Shown one piece after another: positions 1-3,963 of a stretch of DNA of 5,869 nt. The DNA is from Candidatus Wolfebacteria bacterium CG_4_10_14_0_8_um_filter_39_64 (GTDB lineage Bacteria; Patescibacteriota; Minisyncoccia; UBA6257; UBA9933), in contig PFKY01000029.1 of NCBI GenBank assembly GCA_002784365.1, positions 1 to 5,869 on the forward strand. The letters run 5' to 3'. How positions within the stretch are numbered: the stretch's first letter is position 1; each line of letters begins with the position of its first letter. A program made the translations under genes and the position numbers. A model generated the notes under the pieces. That model was not told the DNA's origin. It saw only the letters and a list, made by a program, of their open reading frames with translations, and searched no databases.

Positions 1-34
1 TAAGGATAATATTAAACTTTAAAAATTTCAATTT

Positions 35-313
35 ATGACACGACCATTAAAACCAAGAAGAATATTTTTTGACCCGAACGTCACTTATTTTAAACCAAGA
101 GCCGTCCCTCTTTCTTTATTAGAAGAAGTTGATTTAGATATAGACGAGTTAGAAGCTCTGCGTCTTTGTGATTTTAAAAATCTGGAACAAATTGAAGCGG
201 CAAAAAAGATGAAAGTTTCACAGAGCACCCTCCAGCGTATTCTAACCTCGGCTCACAAAAAAGTGGCCGAAGCTTTAATTGAAGGAAAAGCAATAAAGAT
301 TAGAAAGGGCTAA
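35..313 (+). CDS. DUF134 family helix-turn-helix protein
   Basis: A 92-residue protein that I recognise as DUF134 from its N-terminal block (PRRIFFDPNVTYFKPR, residues 8-22), followed by VPLSLLEEVDLDIDELEALRL. The second half (about residues 37-80) resembles a sigma-70 region 4-like helix-turn-helix: DELEALRL, then EQIEAAKKMKVSQSTLQRIL and a basic C-terminal helix. It is therefore probably a small DNA-binding protein. Its targets are unknown, and no partner gene is visible to the left of it within the window. Length is close to the usual 90-110 residues, so it looks complete. The ATG at 35 is the only start that keeps the conserved N-terminus. The AT-rich leader has no Shine-Dalgarno sequence. 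It ends 21 bases from the end of the convergent argS. The family call is firm; the function is inferred from the fold only. Confidence 0.88.
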   Translation: MTRPLKPRRIFFDPNVTYFKPRAVPLSLLEEVDLDIDELEALRLCDFKNLEQIEAAKKMKVSQSTLQRILTSAHKKVAEALIEGKAIKIRKG

Positions 314-334
314 TAAAATATTTAAGTCTTATTT

Positions 335-2062
335 TTACATCTTCTCCGGCGCTTCTACACCTAAAAGTTTTAAGCCGTTTTTAATAATCAAAGAAATTGC
401 CTCAATAAGAGCCAGCCGGCTATTTCTTAATTTTAGCTCGGCTCTTAATACCGGCGTTGTCTCATAGAATAAATTCGCTTTCTCAGCCAAGCGGAGCAGA
501 TAGCCAGCCAAGCGGTTCGGTTCATAATAAATAGCTGAATCTTCAATAATTTCCGGAAAATAAAGGAGATAATTAAGAATTGCTAATTCATGTTCGTTTT
601 TTAATAACGATAGATTGAATGTTTTTTGAGGGCCACCAGATTTTCGTAAAATGCTTTTCAGTCGGGCATAAGTGTATTGAATATAAGGAGCAGAACTGCC
701 TTTTAAATTAAGCATTTTGTTCCAGTCAAAGACAATATCAGAGAGCCGATTTTGCGACAAATCAAAAAATTTAACTGCGCCGATACCCACGATTTTGGCC
801 ACCCTCTCTTTTTCTTTTTTAGGTAATTGAGGATTTAATTTTTGGACAATTTTTAAACTGCGTTTTGTGGCTTCTTCTAAAACTTCTTCCAAGGGAATTA
901 ATCTGCCTTCCCGGGTGGCGAATTTTTTGCCGCTAGGCGCCAGCATCATTCCAAATTTAATGTGCCCCAATTGACCTGATTTAGCAAAGCCAAGCAATTC
1001 GGCTGAACGAAAAACCTGGTTAATATGAAAAGTTTGCTGATTAGCCGCCACATATAAAATTTTATCAGCTTTCCACTTTTTAAGACGGTGTTTGATAGCG
1101 GCCAGTTCTCGGGTGGTATAAATAGTGCCCCCATCTGATTTTTGGATAATTTCCGGGGTTGGGCTGTTAGGAATAGGAATAACTACTGAGCCGTCTTTTC
1201 CTTTTTTAGCGATACCCTTATCTAGGGCGTTGTTAATGAGAGATTTCAATTCCGGCTCATAATAACTTTCTGGGATAGTGTGGTCAATTTTTATATCCAG
1301 TAGTTTATAAACCCGTTCAAAATCGCGAAGCGACTCATCCAAAAACCATTTCCAGAGCCGGCGATTTTCTTTGTCGCCTTGTTCCAGTTTTTTAAATTCT
1401 TTTCTGCCTTCGTCAAGTAGTTTTGGGTTTTTCTTGGCTGCCCGAGAAAATTTCACGTACAGTCGCAACATTTCCTTAATCGGTTCTTTTTTTATTTTTT
1501 CGGGGTTTCCCCACTTTTTATAACCGGCAATTAACAGCCCAAATTGAGTGCCCCAGTCGCCGGGAAAAGAAAGGGAAATTACCCGATAGCCAACAAAGCG
1601 TAGAATATTAATCAGTGCCTGACCGATAATCGTAGAGCGCAGATGATGAACGCCTAAGGGCTTGGCAATGTTGGGAGAAGAATATTCAACAACAATAGTT
1701 CGTTTTTTTGGCTCGCCTTGGCCGAATTTGTCTTTTTTCTTAAGGATTTCTTTTAATCTTTTGGCTAAATATTCTTTTTTGATAAAGAAATTAATAAACC
1801 CCGGTGCCGCAATTTTGGTCTTATCAATAAGACCAGAGATATTTGGTTGTTTTTCCAATTGAGATTTTATTTCTTCTGCTATTTGGATTGGGTTTCTTTT
1901 TAAGATTTTCGCCAGTTTTAAAGCTGCATTCGTTGAATAATGACCGAATTTCTCATTTTCCGGAATAAAAACCTCCACCATAGAAGCAGATAAACGCGGA
2001 TAATTACGCAGATTTACGCTGATGGCTTTTTTGAGATAATCAATAATTTTTGATTTAATCAT
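335..2062 (-). CDS. argS: Arginyl-tRNA synthetase (class I)
   Basis: ArgRS charges tRNA-Arg with arginine in the cytoplasm using ATP. The 575 residues cover the whole enzyme. There is an N-terminal additional domain (about 1-95, with FGHYSTNAALKLAK and APGFINFFI) and a Rossmann catalytic core introduced by VVEYSSPNIAKP (124-135), with PGDWGTQFG at 167-175. The KMSKS-equivalent loop is SGKKFATREG (377-386). The C-terminal DALR anticodon-binding domain begins near SSAPYIQYTYARLKSI (456-471) and the protein ends with the typical LGVEAPEKM. The class I HIGH signature, normally H-x-G-H just after AKP(L/F), reads G-V-H-H at 137-140, so the first His and the Gly are altered. The rest of the core is intact, so I call it functional. 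It is transcribed leftward, divergent from smpB. A possible -10 (TAGAAT, 2070-2075) lies only 7 bases before the ATG, which would make the mRNA leaderless. Confidence 0.97.
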   Translation of the reverse strand: MIKSKIIDYLKKAISVNLRNYPRLSASMVEVFIPENEKFGHYSTNAALKLAKILKRNPIQIAEEIKSQLEKQPNISGLIDKTKIAAPGFINFFIKKEYLAKRLKEILKKKDKFGQGEPKKRTIVVEYSSPNIAKPLGVHHLRSTIIGQALINILRFVGYRVISLSFPGDWGTQFGLLIAGYKKWGNPEKIKKEPIKEMLRLYVKFSRAAKKNPKLLDEGRKEFKKLEQGDKENRRLWKWFLDESLRDFERVYKLLDIKIDHTIPESYYEPELKSLINNALDKGIAKKGKDGSVVIPIPNSPTPEIIQKSDGGTIYTTRELAAIKHRLKKWKADKILYVAANQQTFHINQVFRSAELLGFAKSGQLGHIKFGMMLAPSGKKFATREGRLIPLEEVLEEATKRSLKIVQKLNPQLPKKEKERVAKIVGIGAVKFFDLSQNRLSDIVFDWNKMLNLKGSSAPYIQYTYARLKSILRKSGGPQKTFNLSLLKNEHELAILNYLLYFPEIIEDSAIYYEPNRLAGYLLRLAEKANLFYETTPVLRAELKLRNSRLALIEAISLIIKNGLKLLGVEAPEKM

Positions 2063-2145
2063 TATATTTATTCTAATTGAAAAAACGACAAAATTAAAGA
2101 GTTTTCAGGCTTGATACTTGATACTTAATACTTAATACTTAAAGC
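2063..2145. promoter_or_regulatory. Divergent argS/smpB intergenic region
   Basis: This 83-base AT-rich spacer must hold the promoters of both argS (leftward) and the smpB-ssrA-infC cluster (rightward). For argS, TAGAAT (minus strand, 2075-2070) is a reasonable -10 placed 7 bases from the ATG; no good -35 is seen. For smpB, TTGATA at 2111-2116 and TAATAC at 2133-2138 are spaced 16 bases apart and could be -35/-10, but both fall inside a tandem heptamer repeat, so the match may be coincidental. No Shine-Dalgarno sequence precedes either start. Promoter positions are inferences. Confidence 0.35.
2110..2142. repeat. Heptamer tandem repeat upstream of smpB
   Basis: Period-7 tandem array: CTTGATA at 2110-2116 and 2117-2123, CTTAATA at 2124-2130 and 2131-2137, then a partial CTTAA unit to 2142. 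It ends 3 bases before the smpB ATG, so it forms the whole immediate 5' leader. The two halves differ by a single G/A change. It resembles the short heptanucleotide tandem repeats known from some cyanobacteria; origin and role here are unknown. Related period-7 blocks occur inside polX. Confidence 0.85.
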
Positions 2146-2589
2146 ATGGTTATTGCCACCAATAAGCACGCTTATTTTGATTACGAGATTTTGGAAACTT
2201 ACGAGGCCGGGATCGAACTGAAAGGATTTGAGGTAAAAGCGATAAAAACCGGCAGGATAAATCTGGCGGGTTCTTATGTTGTAATCCGAAACGATCAAGC
2301 ATGGCTTTTGAATAGCGACATCCCGCCTTATCAGCCGAAAAATATGCCGTCAGATTACGATTCCAAGCGGACTAGGCGACTGCTTTTAAAAAAATCAGAA
2401 ATTAAAAATTTAATTGGCCGGGTTCAAGAAAAAGGCTTGACTTTGGTGCCTTTGAAGGTTTATACTAAAGGCAAAGCCAGAAAGATAAAAATAGAAATCG
2501 GCCTAGGAAAAAGCCGAAAGAAGGCAGATAAAAGAGAATTGATAAAAAAACGTGAAGTTGAAAGAGAAATAAAAAGAATGGGGATGTAA
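2146..2589 (+). CDS. smpB: SsrA-binding protein SmpB
   Basis: SmpB binds the tRNA-like domain of tmRNA, promotes its alanylation and delivers it to ribosomes stalled on mRNAs lacking a stop codon. The 147 residues give the full OB-fold core: TNKHAYFDYEILETYEAGI (5-23), LKGFEVKAIKTGRINLAGSY (25-44), RRLLLKKSEIKNLIG (77-91) and EKGLTLVPLKVY (95-106). The basic C-terminal tail that enters the empty mRNA channel is present (GKSRKKADKRELIKKREVEREIKR, 121-144). Just before the DKR motif, where E. coli has His136, this protein has Ala127. The gene overlaps ssrA: the last codons, Met-Gly-Met-stop, lie on the tmRNA 5' acceptor strand, with the third base of Met145 being the predicted first tmRNA nucleotide. 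The ATG at 2146 has no Shine-Dalgarno sequence and follows a heptamer repeat. Family identity is certain. Confidence 0.97.
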   Translation: MVIATNKHAYFDYEILETYEAGIELKGFEVKAIKTGRINLAGSYVVIRNDQAWLLNSDIPPYQPKNMPSDYDSKRTRRLLLKKSEIKNLIGRVQEKGLTLVPLKVYTKGKARKIKIEIGLGKSRKKADKRELIKKREVEREIKRMGM

Positions 2590-2894
2590 GGCTTCGACAA
2601 AAGTTCTTTTCAAAAAATAGCAGGTTGAGCTGATTATCTCATTAAACTAATTAAAAACATATAACTGCCAACAAAAACTTGGCTCCCGCTTTCGCTTTTG
2701 CTTAAGCGGCATCGGCGGCTGATGTCTAATAAGTCATCACCGGTGTTATAAATTAGACTCGCCGAGCACATAAGCTCTTTTATATACTCGGTTAAATCAA
2801 TAAGAGCAAAAATCGTCCCGCTTAGCGGGAATAAACCTGTAGAGGTTTTTTGAAAAATATTTTGGACGGGGTTTCAATGCCCCCATCTCCACCA
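2580..2894 (+). ncRNA. ssrA: Transfer-messenger RNA (tmRNA)
   Basis: A one-piece tmRNA of about 315 nt that rescues stalled ribosomes with SmpB. The 5' GGGGATG (2580-2586) pairs with CATCTCC (2884-2890), leaving a G-U at the third pair, the alanine identity element; A and an encoded CCA follow (2891-2894). The conserved GGCTTCGAC lies just inside the 5' end and GGAC at 2864-2867 precedes the T arm. The long P2 helix is visible as TTTTCAAAAAA (2607-2617) with TTTTTTGAAAA (2846-2856), and GCAGGTT (2620-2626) with AACCTGT (2834-2840). Downstream of the tag are helix GTCTAAT/ATTAGAC (2724-2730/2752-2758), an H-type pseudoknot (CCGAG 2762-2766 with CTCGG 2787-2791; GCTCTT 2774-2779 with AAGAGC 2802-2807), and hairpin TCCCGC-TTA-GCGGGA (2816-2830). 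The T loop seems one nucleotide short. It overlaps the 3' end of smpB and lies about 20 bases before infC. Confidence 0.95.
2667..2705 (+). other. tmRNA proteolysis-tag reading frame
   Basis: The resume codon is GCC at 2667, after the AT-rich stretch ending ATAACT, and the frame closes with TAA at 2703-2705. It encodes ANKNLAPAFAFA; with the alanine carried by tmRNA the appended tag would be A-ANKNLAPAFAFA. The AN-x-N start matches the E. coli tag (AANDENYALAA), and the hydrophobic, alanine-rich end fits a protease degron, although it ends in AFAFA rather than ALAA. This is part of tmRNA, not an independent gene. Confidence 0.9.
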
Positions 2895-2914
2895 CAACAA
2901 AAAATTAAATTATT

Positions 2915-3415
2915 ATTAATTACCGCATCAACAATCAAATAACCGCCTCAGAACTTCGGGTAGTTGACGAGAAAGGTGAGAATTTAGGAATAATGCCTCT
3001 TGGGGAGGCATTAAATTTGGCCGAAAGCAAAGAACTGGATTTAATTGAGATAGCGCCGACCGCCAAGCCAGCGGTGGCCAAAATCATAAGTTTTGACAAA
3101 TTCCGCTACCAGAAAGAAAAGGAATTAAAGAAACAAAAAACCAGCCAAAAAATCAGCGAATTAAAACAGGTTCAGATAAGCGTTAGGGCCGCCGTAAACG
3201 ATTTAAAAATCAAGGCCCAAAAAGCTGATGAATTTATTAATAAGGGTTATAAGGTTGAAATTGTTCTTCGGCTGAGAGGTAGGGAGAAATACAATAGAGA
3301 TTGGGCCCGTTATAAATTAGAGGAATTTTTAAAATTAATTACCATTGAATATAAAATCGGTTTAGAACCCAGATTCGGCGGCCAAGGATTGGTAATGCAG
3401 ATAATGAAAAAATAA
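2915..3415 (+). CDS. infC: Translation initiation factor IF-3, AUU start
   Basis: IF-3 binds the 30S subunit, keeps it apart from 50S and checks start codon and initiator tRNA. The N-domain is seen as RINNQITASELRVVDEKGENLG, then LDLIEIAPTAKPAVAKIISFDKFRYQKEKE. A lysine-rich linker leads to the C-domain with KQVQISVRAAVNDL, the signature VEIVLRLRGREK and LEPRFGGQGLVMQIMKK. The first in-frame ATG (2993) would remove the conserved RINNQI segment. The frame is open upstream back to a TAA at 2906-2908 and contains no ATG, GTG or TTG there. It holds three ATT codons in a row (2909, 2912, 2915) and an ATC at 2927. I chose ATT 2915, giving 166 residues starting (M)NYRINNQI, by analogy with the AUU start of E. 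coli infC; 2909 or 2912 are equally possible. It lies just after ssrA and leads into rpmI-rplT. Confidence 0.92.
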   Translation: MNYRINNQITASELRVVDEKGENLGIMPLGEALNLAESKELDLIEIAPTAKPAVAKIISFDKFRYQKEKELKKQKTSQKISELKQVQISVRAAVNDLKIKAQKADEFINKGYKVEIVLRLRGREKYNRDWARYKLEEFLKLITIEYKIGLEPRFGGQGLVMQIMKK

Positions 3416-3418
3416 ATT

Positions 3419-3589
3419 ATGAAAAAAAGCATCTCTAGTCGGATTAAAATTACAAAAACCGGGAAAATTTTGAGGCGAAGGATGGGGCAATCTCATTTTT
3501 TAGCCAAAAAAAGCGGCAATCAAATCAAAAGGGGAAGGGGCTTTAATCAGCTAAATTTCGGTAAGAAAATTGTAAGAAAATATTCATAA
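3419..3589 (+). CDS. rpmI: 50S ribosomal protein bL35
   Basis: A 56-residue, very basic protein, MKKSISSRIKITKTGKILRR and onward, with the bL35 pattern: K-x-x-x-R-x-K-x-T-x-x-G-K at the N-terminus, then GQSHFLAKKSGNQIKRGR. This resembles the family's GKSHLLTKKS-x-K block, and the protein ends in a basic tail (FGKKIVRKYS). bL35 is a small component of the 50S subunit. The gene is easily missed because of its size (family usually about 64-66 residues; this one is slightly short). Its position between infC and rplT is the conserved order in most bacteria and supports the call strongly. It begins 3 bases after the infC stop, and its TAA touches the rplT ATG. No Shine-Dalgarno sequence is seen, so translation is probably coupled to infC. 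Confidence 0.95.
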   Translation: MKKSISSRIKITKTGKILRRRMGQSHFLAKKSGNQIKRGRGFNQLNFGKKIVRKYS

Positions 3590-3937
3590 ATGGCAAGGGT
3601 AAAAAGAGGCAAAATAAGCCGTAAAAAAAGAGCAAAAACTCTTAAATACACCAAGGGCTTTAAATGGGGAAGGAAATCAAAAAAAAGAGCAGCTAAAGAA
3701 GCCCTGCTTCATGCCTGGCCTAAGGCCTTTCGCGGTCGCAAAGAGAAAAAGCGGGATTATCGCCGGCTTTGGCAAGCTCAGATTAATGCGGCAGTTAGAG
3801 CTTATGGTTTAACTTATAGTAGATTTATTGCTGGTCTAAAAAAGCAAAACATTATTCTTGACCGGAAAATTTTAGCGGATTTGGCAAAAAACGAGGCTGG
3901 TGTTTTTGAAAAAATAGTGGAGAAAATCAAGCCTTAA
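3590..3937 (+). CDS. rplT: 50S ribosomal protein bL20
   Basis: A 115-residue protein matching bL20 from end to end: [19 protein letters not shown], then the [40 protein letters not shown] region of the long basic helix, and the globular C-domain beginning [25 protein letters not shown]. bL20 binds 23S rRNA early in 50S assembly. In E. coli it also represses its own operon by binding the leader RNA; no such structured leader can be identified here. Length is near the usual 115-120. The ATG abuts the rpmI stop (TAA directly followed by ATG), pointing to translational coupling. It is the last gene of the cluster, with 26 bases separating it from the convergent polX; no clear hairpin terminator is visible. 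Confidence 0.98.
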   Translation: MARVKRGKISRKKRAKTLKYTKGFKWGRKSKKRAAKEALLHAWPKAFRGRKEKKRDYRRLWQAQINAAVRAYGLTYSRFIAGLKKQNIILDRKILADLAKNEAGVFEKIVEKIKP

Positions 3938-3963
3938 TTGCAAACAGAAATCTCGTGCATAAA

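Noticed and set aside
315..336. AT-only inverted repeat (AAAATA/TATTTT) between the DUF134 gene and argS as a terminator
   Set aside because: Six A-T pairs with a 9-base loop are too weak, and such pairs are expected by chance in this AT-rich spacer.
946..1134. Small minus-strand open frame within argS
   Set aside because: Lies wholly inside argS in another frame, and its translation resembles no family.
1662..1862. Small plus-strand open frame antisense to argS
   Set aside because: Shadow of the argS coding strand; no start context or recognisable protein.
2110..2142. CRISPR-like array
   Set aside because: The repeats are 7 bp with no spacers, so this is a simple tandem repeat.
2590..2992. 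Apparent 400-base intergenic gap after smpB
   Set aside because: It is filled by the tmRNA gene and the true 5' part of infC.
2993..3415. infC starting at the first ATG (140 residues)
   Set aside because: It would cut off the conserved RINNQI...VVDEKGENLG segment of the IF-3 N-domain, which is encoded in frame upstream without a stop.
3938..3963. Terminator between convergent rplT and polX
   Set aside because: No stable hairpin or T-run could be found in the 26 bases.
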